Source of the DNA: Callaeas wilsoni
Taxonomy: Eukaryota > Chordata > Aves > Passeriformes > Callaeidae
DNA: 64,000 nucleotides
Assembly: GCA_013398955.1 (NCBI GenBank)
Contig: VWPU01008489.1
Location: forward strand, 124,001 to 188,000
Reading direction: 5' to 3'
A model generated the notes under the pieces. The model was given only the letters and a program-made list of their open reading frames with translations. It made no database searches and had not been told where the DNA came from. Shown here one piece after another: positions 13,616-26,665 of the stretch. The position numbers were made by a program, and so were the translations under genes. Each line of letters begins with the position of its first letter. Position 1 is the stretch's first letter.

Positions 13616-14990
13616 GCTGTAGCTGCTCTGACTCACCTCTTGTACAGACAGTATCTGTTCTAGTATTGGCTGTATACCAAATTTTCCATCACTGAAGAGG
13701 CTGATCATTCCTTATTCTAATCAATAGAACAAGAACAGAAACTATTTTTCTGTTTCATCCCTATACAAAAATGTCACTAACAGCAGTAACTTCAGCAGAA
13801 TGTCATGTGTCTGCCAGGGCGTGAGGGTGTGAGTCTCTACCTATTTCTTACATTGATGTATTTCCTCAGAGTCTTTTCCCTCCAAATTGAGACACTAAAA
13901 ACCCCAATAGCTACAAATAATAATGTTTGTTCTGAAAGGCAGGCAATAAACCTTTAACAATCAATGTCACTGTAACCCTTAAATAGTAATTGTACTGCCT
14001 AAGGCATCTGATAAAGGGTTCTAGTGTTCTTGCTATATTGTGTCAGGCAGATACATCAATCAAGCTCCATAATGGACTAAATTGGAAAATAGGGTAGTGG
14101 GAATAAACAGTTCTAAAAAGAGGTGAAACTTTGTGACAAGCAGCCTTAACAGACCAATCTTGATTCTAAACATAGAAGCAATTTTAGGGCTTCTCTGGAG
14201 GCAGAGGACAATTATTGCCTAAACAAATAAACTAGTGTCTCAGTACCTCAGGCATACTCTAAAGTTAGTTTGAAAGAGTTTTGAGTTCTGAATCGTAAAG
14301 TTTCAGGGACATTGTAGCTTGACCCATTAACATTCATTGAACTGTGTATGGACATCCTTTCGGATAATCCATATACTAAAGTGGAATAGAATGAGAAAAC
14401 TGGAATGCCTTATGATTTTAGCACCAATTCTTCTGCCAACAAAAATAACTAGATCTACATTAAGATTAAATATGTATGTCAGGCACTGAATTTGACTCCA
14501 GATGAAGACTGCACACTTAAGGATCTTAGGTTCAATAAAAACCTGAACTTCAGATTCTATTGGGAATGTTTATTTTAATCTGTAATCAAAAATGGACTTA
14601 TCTGCCCATTTATATTCTCCTGTGCTGAGAGCCTCTTTGCCCAGTAGGTGAATGTGGAATCCAGAGCCTACAGGCTTGGGCTTGCATTCATACTTGCACC
14701 ATGTACTGAGTGGAATCATACGATGACAGAGGAAAAAAGAGTTTCCCAAGAGTTTATCCTTGATGGGAAGTGGTTATTCAGACTCTGAGAACAATTTAAA
14801 ATGTCACGAGGATTTAGGTTTCTCTGAAATAGCTTAGTCTCTGTTATAACTTGAAGTTGAATTTTACTCACACTCTTTTCCAAGACTAACCAAAGAGATT
14901 TTCCGTAAGGATTAACCAAGATAAAATATCAAATAAACTGCTCATGTCAATATAATCTGCATGGTCCTCATGGCAGCATGATTTAATAAA
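13616..14990. other. AT-rich non-coding sequence
   Basis: I see nothing beyond unique AT-rich DNA. The 67-codon minus-strand frame at 14716-14919 is unrecognised. Confidence 0.6.
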
Positions 14991-14994
14991 GTCT

Positions 14995-15345
14995 TTAAGC
15001 TAATGCATGATCTCATGTATGTTGCTTCATCATTCTGTAACATTCCATCTAACAGGATTTTACTTCAAATGCAAAGCAACATCAGCATGTACTTGTGGAG
15101 GAATTGCCATATTTTTTTTATGCAGCATCACATTATTGCAGTGGTATGATTTGGTAATTTGCATCTGAGAACAACCTGGCTGATAAGCAGCTGCTCAGTT
15201 CTGATGTTGTTCTTTACCAGGAGAATTTAAAGAAGCTCCCCAACTCACAGTGTAACACCCTGCTTAAACATTTACATCTGCCTGAAGAGGTGCTGCCCAG
15301 TCACATTGTAATACCATTTTCCATTCATATAGCATTAGGCTTTTT
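14995..15345. other. Candidate conserved non-coding element
   Basis: A repeat-free block with many sites of the kind found in developmental enhancers. An exact octamer, ATTTGCAT, lies at 15157-15164; CAGCTG, an E-box core, lies shortly after it; and several ATTA/TAAT cores are present. There is no usable open frame and no transposon similarity. Such motifs are common in AT-rich DNA, so the call rests mainly on the complex, repeat-free texture and is an inference. Confidence 0.3.
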
Positions 15346-16870
15346 GTGCAGAAATATATAATACAGCCTGAAAAAAAGGATTATTATACTCCCTCTCTAT
15401 CAAATTAAGTTTGGGTAGGTTGAATTTTGTTAATATTTAAGTTTTTTCTGATTTGCGATTTGCTAATCCAAATGCATTTGAATTGTGTTTTCCTGGAAAT
15501 ATTGTTCTTCCTTTTTTATGTTCCTTCTGATATTGGTACCATGAACTCTATTTAGTTTTTGAAGCAATTTCCATTGTATCTTCTGCTGTTCAGTAGAGAT
15601 GCTTTCATGTCTTACTGTCATGGTGTTATTGTAGTATTTTGTGTAATTCAAGCAATACAAGCTTCCTTTTAATTTATTGTGGTTTTTTTTTTCTTTCTGG
15701 TTTAATTAGTTTTATTTTCTTACTAGTGTTGTTCTAACATTTCAGCTCTACCTTTCTACTTTCTCTGTCATTATTTTAACAGCATAAAACACATTAACAA
15801 GACTAGACTGAGGGGCATGATTTATAGGAATGAATACCCTTTCCATGCACATTCTTGTTGGATTTCTATTGAGTGAGCACATCTGTTAAAAAAAAAAAAA
15901 TTCTATTGTTTCTATTTTTTCAATGCTAGGAAATATCCATCTACATTTAAACTGAAAAAGACCACACTGTATTAGAATTACCAAGCAGAACAATATCTAA
16001 CACTGCAAAATCTGGTCGCACTAGATCAAAACAAGAGCCATGTAAAGCTGTATTCTGCCTCCAGCTGTGGCCAAACTAGACTCTGGAAAGAGTATGAAAA
16101 TGGCAGGTCTAGATGGTATTTGTAGCTCACCAAGCAGCTCAATTCAAAAGATTTAAAATTTGTAATAAGTGGAGAATCCAAAATTTTTCACTCAAAAATT
16201 ATCCAGCATTCCAAGCAAATTTTTCCACATTTTTATAAAAAGTGACTTTTAGGGCACTTTTTGTGTAATCACCTACATTTAATTTTGCTATAAACATGAA
16301 AAGATAATAGTCAGGAATGCAAGGTTAATTTATCTTAAGACTAAAATGCTGTTTACTTTTATAATCTATATGTAGGGTGTTTTCTAAACTCCATTACTTA
16401 TGGTTGAGAAAAGTTTTTGTTAGATGAAGTTTAGTTAGATTAAAAAGTGGATTTGAACAGTTTGGAGATAGCTCAAAATTTAGTTTTCAAATGTTTTGAC
16501 ATTTCTTTTCACAGAGTTTGAAAGTAAAAAGGCACATACCAGCGATAAAAGGAAGTTTGTCTTATGTAACCTCATGAGTTTTTAAAGTATTTTTAAAGGA
16601 AGTTTGTCTAGGTTTAATTTTATTCCTATAGGTTTGGTTATCCCTAACATTGGTTGCAATATAGAGAACTGCTAAAAATCTACATGAATAATAGCAGTAT
16701 CAAATTCCTCTCCTCCACATAGACTATCTTTCCTTCTATGTGAACAGTACCTAATACAGTACTACCATCGTGTGAAGCACTACTGCAGCAGGGCAAAAAG
16801 CTTCCTGTTTCTTGAAAATGGTAGAGCTAAGGAATGCATCATGGATTTAAAAGTTCATTTTTGTGTGGAT
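15346..16870. other. AT-rich non-coding sequence with a poly(A) run
   Basis: Thirteen consecutive A residues occur at 15888-15900. No processed pseudogene or transposon body was recognised upstream of them. The phrase 'AAAGGAAGTTTGTCT' appears twice within about 60 bases (near 16549 and 16597), a small imperfect local duplication. No gene is supported. Confidence 0.55.
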
Positions 16871-17155
16871 TTTGCTAAAACCGTTCATATGTGTGATGTA
16901 TGCTGATTGTTCTGCTCAGTCACGTAACTGATCTGGCATGAAGGAGGTTAACATTTCCACCACTCGTGATCACTTAAACCTTTTAAGCAGCTATGCAGAG
17001 CAAGCAGTCCGGGAAGCCCTGTGGCAAAACCGTCCTCAGCTCCAGAGTGATAAAGCATTTAGCACTTGTCAGTTACTGGAGAGAAACTGGGTAATAGTAT
17101 ATAAGTCAAGCACAGTATTTTGGCCTAAAGATACTCAATGGGATTAAGTTTCATT
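16871..17155. other. Candidate conserved non-coding element
   Basis: The sequence is more balanced in composition and less repetitive than its flanks. It contains CACGTAAC and CGTGATCAC, with several CpG dinucleotides in otherwise CpG-poor surroundings. A 69-codon open frame, 16938-17147 on the plus strand, covers most of it. Its translation is rich in polar residues but resembles no protein I know and lacks convincing splice signals. A regulatory element is a more likely reading than an exon, but neither is proven. Confidence 0.25.
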
Positions 17156-20100
17156 ATCTTTTATTCTTTTTCAAAAATAACACTATTAAATGAGATTTTG
17201 ACAAAGATTAAAAAGAAAAACAGGAACTTTATCTCCAGCATTGCAATGTATATTTATGTTTTATTATAGATATATTAGGACAGTGTAATGTACATGTTTT
17301 TTCTACAGTTGAATCCTGTCATTTCTCTCATACTCTCCTGTTCTTGAAAATTTTGCAGTGTCTACAAAATGAAGTGACAAATTACATATATGCATTCATT
17401 GTATTTCTCTGAATTTTCTTCACCTCTTGTTTTTCTTTAAATCTCTACTGTAATTTTTGAAACATGCCCAAACAACTCCTGATGAGTCCTGAATATAATC
17501 ATATTGATCATTCTGGTTTTACTTATTTTTTATACTATTTTTCTCATCATTGGTCTCACACATTTGGTATAGATCTGTCCATCGCAAGCAATTAATTGTG
17601 GATTATTCACTTAACTGAGCAGACGATCCCCATTTCACAAAGAAATTGGCTCATGGTAAACTGTGCGTTTACATATTATACAGAAAGCTCTTTTTCTAGG
17701 AGATTTGTCTATACACCCCACCAGCTGATGTACTTGCAGATGTACAAAGACGTGCCTCTCACAGATTTCACGTGCAGTGACTTTAGGGAGATTTCCTTCT
17801 TTTGCAAGCATTGCTATTTTAATCTGCCCACCAAAGGCAAGGCCGTTCAGGGAACCCCTGTATCTACAGGCACCAAGCTATCTGTGGGATGGAAGAGACC
17901 TCCCTATTCCCTTGATAGCCTCATTCTTACCATGGTTACCTAACGGGCAGCCAGGGAACACACCTCAAAGGATACAAAAAGAAAGAACTGACAAAAGGTA
18001 AAGATTTTCTCCATCTTGCCTACAAAATGTTTTTCCCCCTTGGCATCTACACAGTCTCTCCCACCCCCACTTTCTGCAGCAAATGAAGCTGCAGTCATCA
18101 CATCCCTTTCTTTCATTTTCTTCTACCTCAGCTCCCCATAGGTGATGCCAGGGAAACAAACCCTGCTCTCCCAGATTTGAGAAGCCTTTGGTAATCTTGC
18201 TTTTGGTGATCTTCAGTGGTTTTTGATCCCCCTAAAGATTTTCCATCAGTTGTGTAGACAGACTGGGCTAACAATTTTAATTTCCTTGTCAAACAGATGT
18301 TTTTTCTCAAATCACTCATGTCTTACAAATTACTCAAGACTCAGTCACTCGTCTATGAAATTTTGTGGGGATGCTTGGTCCTCTCAGGCTATGTTCATGT
18401 TAGCAAGTAGTAGGATCAAACAGGAGCAGAGCTGAGGACCGGGTATTTAACACATACACTGTTGGTACAAGTTCACTTCAGTCTAGGTCTAATTTAGGAA
18501 GCGAGGAGAGCCCTGGAAGAGTTGGGAACATCTCCTTTGAGGAAGAACGGACACTTATCTTCATCTGCTATAATGGCTCGTGCCATGTTCAAACCCTCTG
18601 CCTTCATTGTAAGCAAAAAAACCTTGAAATATTTAACAGTACTTCAACTGAAGAGAGCACCCCATTCCTGTGCCCTCTCATTCATCTGTGCGCTAAGAAG
18701 CCTGAAATTTATCTTGAACCTTGAGTCAAAAAGGGAGCAGAAATTGCTCTTTTCACTCCTTAAGAGACAGAAGATTGGGAATGGAGGTGTTAACTGAAGA
18801 CAGGCAGCGTGGGAAGCAGTGCAATCATTGAAGAAAGCTCTGAAGGACTGTGCTCTGTGGTGAGAAAATGGCTCCTTACTCTGCCTCATCCCAGCTTTCA
18901 CCATATGCTCTTATTTTCAAGACACCTGACTTGAGTCTCTGAGGTTGTCTTTGCTGAAATGGGAGCTTCTCTTGAAGCTGATGGGAGTTTGTCATTGAAG
19001 GTAAAAGCTTCAGGGAATGTTACTTTTCCTACTTTTGGAAAAGGGGAAAATGTCAGCTGAACTGGTCTTACGCGTCCGAGCTGTTCATATATTTCCTAAA
19101 ATTAAATACCTGAGAACCAAAATATTTCAATTTAGATAGGCATCCACAATATCTTTAAGGAACATTTTATTATTTTTCAATTTCCCTCTCCCTGTTCCTC
19201 TTTGAATTCTTTCTCCCTTTTCTTTCCACTTCTATGGGGTGAAGTCTCCCACAAGGCTATGTGTTCTTCCACACTACAACCAAGGGCTGTACAATAAAGT
19301 AACCTTTTCTTCTCTTGTCTTGCTCAAAAAGCCTGTGCTGCAGAGGAAGATGGGAATAGTAAGATTATGGACTACAGCTGCCTGAGGTATTATGGTAGTA
19401 TTTCATTACTGAAGTATTTTAATTGTGAGCCAAAATATTTCAGATTTTGTTTACTTTTGAAGTTGAAATTTTCCACTGTTTAATTTCTCTAAATAGCTGT
19501 AGTGCTATGAAAATGGTCCTAGATATCTCACACTGGACATCCAAAATTAATTTAGGCATTTTTCCTACTTTTGACATTTTACTGGTCTTAACAATAGACA
19601 TAATAATAGAACATCACCATTAGGAAGACTTGCAAAAGTTATGTAATGTTAAAGCATATGATACTAGAGTAAAAATTGTTTGAAAAATTGTTGTAAAAGT
19701 AGAAATGTGTTCAAATAAGATTGCTGAAGAATTATAATTCTGGAACTAAAGAGGATTTTGGTTGGAATTTATGTTGGTATTCAATTAATGAAAATTTTAA
19801 TTTCTTGCTACAGACATCAGGATTTTATAATGCTGCAGTAAGAGCATCACAAATAGAACACAAGTACTACTTCTGAAAATATTATCCAGCATCTTTATTT
19901 GGGAGTTGTCTTTTCAGTAATCATAAACAAAGTTTTCTACATGCTGCTTATTCAGAATACAATTGTTCTTCACATATACGATGCTACAGTATTTACTAAC
20001 AACTAGTGACCTTAAGCAAATTTACACCTGGATTTCGCTGTTTCAGAGGTAGTGGTGGGGAGGAATAAGTAATCGGCTAACCTTTTCAGCCTTTTTTAGT

Positions 20101-21669
20101 GCTGTTAGGTCCAATGTATTAACACACTGCTCTTCCTTAGGATACTGATCTGCCCATGCTGACGCACTCTCAGGTTTGGGTTGCAGTGACAATGAAGTTC
20201 TGGACGATGTCATACCTGCTCATGTACACAACTGACATATCCCAATCAGGAGACCCCTGGTGAATCAGGAACTTTAAAGTCTGATGATGAAATAACGCTC
20301 AGTTTTGCAAACACCACTGTTTTCCACAGTGGCACATACTTGTCTGTTACCGCGGCATATTAACGGTATGTGTTCTTTTGTCAGAATTGCCTTAAATCTG
20401 TCTGTAAGGGAACTTTACTGTATGTGTTTACAGTGCTTGCTTGCTCCTTGTCAATTAGAGGAGACACTGCAGCTTACTAGGCTCATGCACAGATTTTTAT
20501 AGGATGTCAGGACAAAATGATTTTTTATTGACAAAGGGTCAAACAAGTTGTGCTTTTTGTTATGTCACACTAAACAATATGAGGAGCATGTTAAAAAAGC
20601 TCAGTAGAAGGCAAAGACTAGGAGAAATGATTTAAAGCTACATTATCCTGTTTCTAATTCCTTTTCTTTCTTCCTGCGGAAATGTAATTGCAAGAGGCTG
20701 GGAGAAAGGACTGGAGCATTGGCTTCTATGTCAGCCTTGAAGAGAGTCATAAAGTCTCTTTTATGGGTTTCTCTCTAGCCTACTTCTACTTTTCCAAATT
20801 AGAGGAGACAATATGACAATCTTAGCGAGCTCTGATCTTACATCTTAATTCAAAAACTCAGCAGCAATATCAGTGTCCAACTTTAGGGGATATGAGGAAA
20901 TATTTTTGAATTTAAACAATTTCCCATTGACCTGCAGTAAAGGCCCTTTTTACAATTGTCTGCACATTGCTTTAAAGACTTCCTCTCCCCCAGTTTTATA
21001 GGTTCTGATAATAAATATTCTGGATATCTAATGTCTGTCTCAGTTAAGCTGTCTGGTAGATCCTAGATATAGAAATCAAATATGCATCTGGAAGATTCAA
21101 ACTGTAAGTTGTGCTGAAATATTTCTGAATTAAGCACAGCAAATATAAAGCACTAGAAATTATAAATCTGTGAAGCAGTTGAAGATTTTTGTTTCATCAT
21201 TATTTACGGAGGACTAGCTCAGACTGTTTTGCATATTTTGAATAATTTTTAACTAATCTCTCTATAATTTAAACCCCAGAAATATTACAGTACTGTGTAT
21301 CCCCTATTCCTTAGTATTTCCTGGCATCACTTAGTAAGATTCCTGTAGCTGCAGCACGCTGCTGTGCTGGTGTACCTTGGTCATGACCTGCAAGGACCAC
21401 CCACTCCTGTAAAAGAGAGGGTAAGTCTGTCTCTATGCTAATTCGATTTTAGACCTCCTTTGAAGAAAAAGTATGTGTCCTTCAGTCAGCTCCACTCTGG
21501 GCTGGGCTGCTTCTGTGGTGCAAGCTTAGGTCTTCAGGAGCCATTTATAGCTGTGTGCATAAGGCAGAGGGTATTTTGTGTGTGTAGGTGAGGAGAAAGG
21601 GAAACATTTATTGGCACTTTTGTTTCCTTTCCGACTTCAAGAGACCCCAGTGCTCTTGCCACTTATATT
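17156..21669. other. Non-coding sequence without recognised elements
   Basis: The largest open frame here is 115 codons at 17596-17943 on the plus strand. It has no recognisable domain and ends in plain non-coding sequence. Around 18000-18130 the plus strand is pyrimidine-rich. A perfect splice-donor-like GTAAGT occurs near 21420, but no matching exon could be built. No transposon was recognised. Confidence 0.6.
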
Positions 21670-22345
21670 TGAAAAAATATTAAAGAAAAATAAAAGCATT
21701 AATAATAACAAAATTAATTTTTAGTTAATGGCATGTGATTGTTCACTATGAAAGGAAAAAAATAATATCCTATTACATATAAATCTAAGTGTATTTTTAA
21801 AGCTCTAAATCATTTTATTTGCCGCAAAAAAAAAGCACTTGCAATTAGGAATGAAAAATTCAGTAAGTCAACGAAGAGAAAATAAATTTATTGAAGTGAG
21901 TTTGCAAATCACAGTTAATTGAGCCACAAACAAAGCAGCAAATAAAGGAAATAATGTGGTAATTGGAACCCTTATCCCTTATTGGCATAGATTATGGCTT
22001 GCTATCTTTTAGCAGTATTAAATCATTGCATGTGAATGTTGCCAAAAAAACTCTTCATTTCCTTTTAGTGACTTCTTACTGCCCTCAGTTGAAGTTTAAT
22101 AGAAAAGGAAGGACATGATGTAGTTTTAATGACAGGAAACCCATGGCTTCCAAATGAATAAATTCCATCACTGGCTGCCACAAAGTGTGCTAATTATTTC
22201 CTTTGATAAATTAAAAGCCGTAAAAGTCCAAAGTATATAGCATGTGGTTTACAGTTATAGTCTGCCTGTTTGCATTATTGAAAGTTCATATAAACCTCAT
22301 TATTTTAATTTAATAAACATTATAATTATTTTTTACACCAGTAGG
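21670..22345. other. Candidate conserved non-coding element, AT-rich
   Basis: About 650 bases of AT-rich DNA free of recognisable repeats apart from short A runs. There is a dense series of TAAT/ATTA homeodomain-type cores, TTTGCAT near 22270, and CAAAG/ACAAAG Sox- or TCF-type cores near 21930. Long AT-rich elements of this sort are typical of conserved non-coding elements flanking developmental transcription-factor genes. No open frame of note lies inside it. The assignment is inferred from texture and cannot be confirmed without alignment to other birds or mammals. Confidence 0.35.
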
Positions 22346-22764
22346 CTATATAGAAAGCACATGTTGAAAACAAACTTCTCTGACAGAAGGGTAAATAGCC
22401 CACAAACAGAATAAGCAAGGAACATGATGTGTCATGTGTCATGATAGCTTGGGTTTCTTACGATACTTTCAAATGAGCAGATGCTTATTTTTTTAGCTTT
22501 ATAAACAAGACACCAGTGACTAGCTTTATCCTGTGAAGTAGTACCTCATTCTGCAAAGTGTGCTTTGATGAATGATACAGTCCCTTGCATTCTAAAACAG
22601 AGTCTGAGAAAACTTGCAAAATTCTAGGGAAATGTGGAGAAGGAAATGGAGGTTTTAGAATAAACATCGCAGGGCAAAAAAGAAAAATCCTATTATATCT
22701 AAAAGAATTAAAGATGTCCAACAGTGACATAAAATAACCAGGGATGATTTGGTGCTGTTTGGTG
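22346..22764. other. Non-coding sequence
   Basis: Nothing recognisable beyond a chance open frame on the minus strand (22485-22730). A short direct repeat, 'GTGTCATG', occurs twice near 22429-22443. Confidence 0.5.
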
Positions 22765-22846
22765 TTTTTTTGCTTTTTTTTTTGTTTGTCTGTTTGTTTG
22801 CTTTGTTTTGTTTTGTTTCATGTTGTTTTGTTTTGTTTTGTTTTTC
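22765..22846. repeat. T-rich simple repeat, (TTTG)n to (TTTTG)n
   Basis: A run of T with regularly spaced G: first TTTG/TCTG units, then TTTTG units interrupted once by 'TTTCATGTTG'. It resembles a complementary-strand A-rich tail. However, no retrotransposon body was found on the minus-strand side, so it is called as simple sequence only. Confidence 0.88.
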
Positions 22847-25800
22847 CGGTCCAAGAAAGACCATATCCAATGACAGAATGAGAGCCTGAATATTTTTAAT
22901 GACTGTTATACTAATGACATTCAAGCCTGCTCAGTACCTCATGGGATTAGACCTTTACCTTAATGCAAAAAAACCCCAAACCAAAACAAAGACTGACAAA
23001 ACTGAAGAATGAGAAACAAAGCCAGTTTTTATAGGTTATGAAAGTTCATTTTGGCTTATTGTTCTAAAACATTTTAAATGGCAAGTACTTTACTTTCAGG
23101 CTAGTCAGACAACACAGTAAAAGAAATATGCTTCAGTGCCAAATCTTTTGCTGTGTCCTGATCTAATACACCTGACTACAGCTGTAAAAGGACTCAAATG
23201 CACTTTTAAAATTAAAAAATATTCAGCCAGGCTACATGACTAATTTTGCAAAGTGTATTCATTTGGTAATGAGACTAGGAGTTTCTGGAGACACAAGACA
23301 GAGATGGCATGCCAGAACAGAGGGCATGGGTTCACCCTGCAGATATCTGGAACCAGCAGGAGGATGAACAGAACTAGGTCTGACAGGACCAGGAAAAAGC
23401 AAAAGACAGGCAAACAATTCTGCCCTCTCAAATTTAAAATGCACAGTAAACAAAGCAACCATAGATACTGATTAAAATTACAGGAACTGGAGCATGTGTT
23501 GTTTTTCCACTGCATCTGATAAAACGCATTGCAGAGGAGGGTGTGCACAGGTACCCGTGCCTTGCTGTGGGACAGCCGCAGTGCCCAAATGACTGAGCCC
23601 TGAGTGTCATCAAATGAGTGATGGTACAGCTCATATTGGAGAGCTTATTTGTGCTCCTTACTGAACTATGCTGTCCCTAGCTCAAACCAAACCCTATTGA
23701 CCAGTATAAATGTACAACTGGTCTGGCTTGGGTGTGCTGGAAGCAGCTTTTCTGCAAACAGGTAGAGACATCTGGCTATGTATATCTATGACCAATTCAG
23801 TAGCTCAGTGCAAAACTGAGAATGTATCTCCCTGGTTTGTAGAAGCGTATGCCTAAATTTTCTGAAGCAAATTCAGACTTGCTTGTGCTACAGGGATGAA
23901 GTCAGTGGAATTGCGTCAAATTGCAATGATGCTGACTTGGTGCTGTAATGATTCGATATTTCAGCTAGAACTTACCCATTTTAGAATGACTGACACTTCC
24001 TCATGTTATGGGGAAACCTGTAAATCTCTGTGAGAAAGAATAAAAAAAAGTACCCAACTTTATGAGAAAGTGCTTGAGTCAATTTCTGAGAAATGTTATT
24101 TTGCCTTTTGGTGAACTGTCATGGAAACATGTTTAATTTTTTGTTCGATGTGCTGGCACTTTTCTGTCATTTCATTGTTACATGGTAATATGAAAAATGA
24201 TTTTGAGGAAATACAGTAAGAAGTGTTCTGAATCTTTTCTTTTTAGCTGAAAGAGAGGTTGAGAAAGAACTGCGGGAGGTGTTCTAATATTCTTGCAGAA
24301 ATAATTGGTGCTGCTAGGAAATGTAGGAGGATGAGTTCTTCCACATTGCAATAAAATGCAGCCTCAGGAGTACTTAAATGTACCATGCATTATTCTTGAG
24401 GCATGCTTAATTGCAAAGATACTTAAATAAAGTATATGGAAAATACCAAATTTATAGCAACACTTGCAAGAATATCACCTTGAAGAAGGGCACACTCCCT
24501 TTACCTCTGGATGTCACTACTTCTCTGTAATAATAAAGCTATTAAAAACACAATAAAGGGCTATCAACAGCATAGTAAGGTCAAATCAAACGCAAAATAA
24601 AAATATCATAGTAATCTGTGACAAGATTCTAGTGTACAAATTACTGCTGGCTAACAATTAAAGTCATAAAGTTGTTATGTCTGTGGAACGAGATTTGGGA
24701 GATACATAGTAGTGCTTTTTTGGTTTTGATTATAAAGACATATTAGTGCCTACTTGGAAAATGCAAACACACATTGACCAGGCAAAGGAATTCTGTTCCT
24801 TTCCTCTTTTTCTTTTTTTTCCCTGTAATTACTGGAAAGAAGATAAGATTACTGCTTTTTAGAGATTATTTGCTTCATTGATTTCTCCTTCTGTAGTCAT
24901 AATAAGTCTACTTATAATTGAAAATGACTCTCATAACAGAACTATGCATATTTTCATGGTATCTTCCTGGAAGAATAATTAACTTTTGTAGAAATGCCGT
25001 TGTGAAACTATCTGTAGAGACCAAAATACATTGTAAAAGTTTTCTTTAAAATACTAATGGTACTTAAACATCTGATTAATATTAGCAGTATGGAGTAGAA
25101 ATACTTTGTTTTAAAGACTTTCATTGTCTCTTTAATATTTCTTTTCATAGTTGTTCTTCAGTTAATGATGCATATTTTGTGTCCTATATTTTATAGTATT
25201 TTTCTCTTTGATAATACATTTTTTACATGTAGAACTACGTGAACTGTATTTGTACCATGTGCAGAAATACCTCTTGTCTGTAAGTTGTGTTGAAATATAA
25301 GAAAGATGTAGGCTTCTGTATTGTCTTGGAATTCAAAGGCAACGGTGATGAACATAATACTGAAGGAGTGGCTAGATGTGGAAAGGCAAGGTTGCTGTGA
25401 AAATCCTCCTGTTTCGCAATTTATCAGAGGTTAAAGAGCTTAAGAGAGCTGGACAGGACTATGATCAAATGAATATATATCCTGTCACTTCCTGGCTTCC
25501 CAGCCAAGAGCATACAGGAGTTACCTCTCAGTGAAAACTTACTGCATTTGACTATGAGAAACAGGAGGAGGAGGGGCTGTGGTTTCTTTATATACCTGCA
25601 GGAGGTCAATGTAAGAGACAGTGATGAAATTCTCTCCTTGGATTTTCAGGGCTGTTTACAGCTCATGTGGTACAACACCACAGCATGTGTGACGGAGAAC
25701 ACGGCACAAGACCTTTCTGAGGTTCTGGGGTAATATAAATGTGTGTTCAAATGTTTTATTTTGCTTAAAACTTAGAAGAGTTCTTGATTTAAAGACTATA

Positions 25801-26185
25801 AATCAAATGCTCTTCCATATTCTAGGCATGTCATTGGCATTTCCTGGAGAGTCAGTTGTGGCTTCTTGGTTTCAGGTTAGGAAGAAGCAGCAATTTTCTG
25901 GGGAGCAGTGTGATTACTTCTGGTCTATCCAAAGGGCACAGAGCAGGGAGGTGGCCTGACTCTGGTGTGTTTCATGACACAAGTCCCCTGACAAAAGCAG
26001 ACATGATTATTTTAAAGTTGGTCTTGATGCGCTGTTGCTGCTTATCAGAATAGGATAGCACACTATTTTCTCATTGCTAGGTGTCATGGCCAGCGCAGGA
26101 CAGTGTAAAGCTGTGGGTGTAATTACTACCAAAAAATGTTAAATGGCTGAATTTGTTGAAATATGGTGTTTCTTACTGTCACAAA
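22847..26185. other. Non-coding sequence without recognised elements
   Basis: Several overlapping frames of 60 to 102 codons cluster at 23240-23634 on both strands. The minus-strand translation (23240-23548) is hydrophobic and cysteine-rich, as pyrimidine-rich DNA tends to give, and matches no family I know. The rest is AT-rich DNA with no transposon signature. Confidence 0.6.
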
Positions 26186-26189
26186 TATT

Positions 26190-26665
26190 TTATCTGCTTT
26201 TATCAGATTTCTATTTCTATTGAGCGAGTGAGGGAGCTAAATAATGTTGTTGTGATATATAATGTTTCCATTGCCATGAGGTGAGAAAGCACGAGGGTTA
26301 AAAATCAAATGGGTCGCTTGAAGCTCTAATTTGAAATCCCATCAGGGTCACTTGTTTACTAGCACTAATAGTTAACTAGTGCACAGCCTTTAAATTACTA
26401 CTTATTACGGAGGTGCTGTTCACACCACTGTGCTTAAGGACCTGTCAGCATTTCCAGTGGAAAACTCTGTTAACAAAGGCTTATGGCTTTGTCATGAATA
26501 TTTGCTCTGAAACTTGCCAAATGTCATCTCAGGTTGGAAAGAGATTATTTCCTTTATTGGAGACTGCTTGACTGGAGTGGGGAATAAATTAGTTTTCAAA
26601 TTATTTTGAATATTAGAAAAGCTGCCTGAAATGTTTTCCAACTACCATACTCTACTGTATTTAAA
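26190..26665. other. Candidate conserved non-coding element
   Basis: A repeat-free block of mixed composition with several TAAT cores, GTTAAC-type sites, a GGGTCACTTG segment and TGTTTAC (a forkhead-type core) near 26352. No open frame covers it and no transposon matches. It reads like an enhancer-type element, but this is judged from appearance only. Confidence 0.33.

Noticed and set aside
17596..17943. 115-codon plus-strand open frame, and a stretch near 17627 slightly like the MIR 'ccccattttacag' segment
   Set aside because: The translation matches nothing I know, and the MIR similarity covers only about 20 bases with no continuation.
21330..21430. A possible exon ending in a strong GTAAGT splice donor
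   Set aside because: No acceptor, reading frame or second exon could be paired with it. Isolated donor matches are common.
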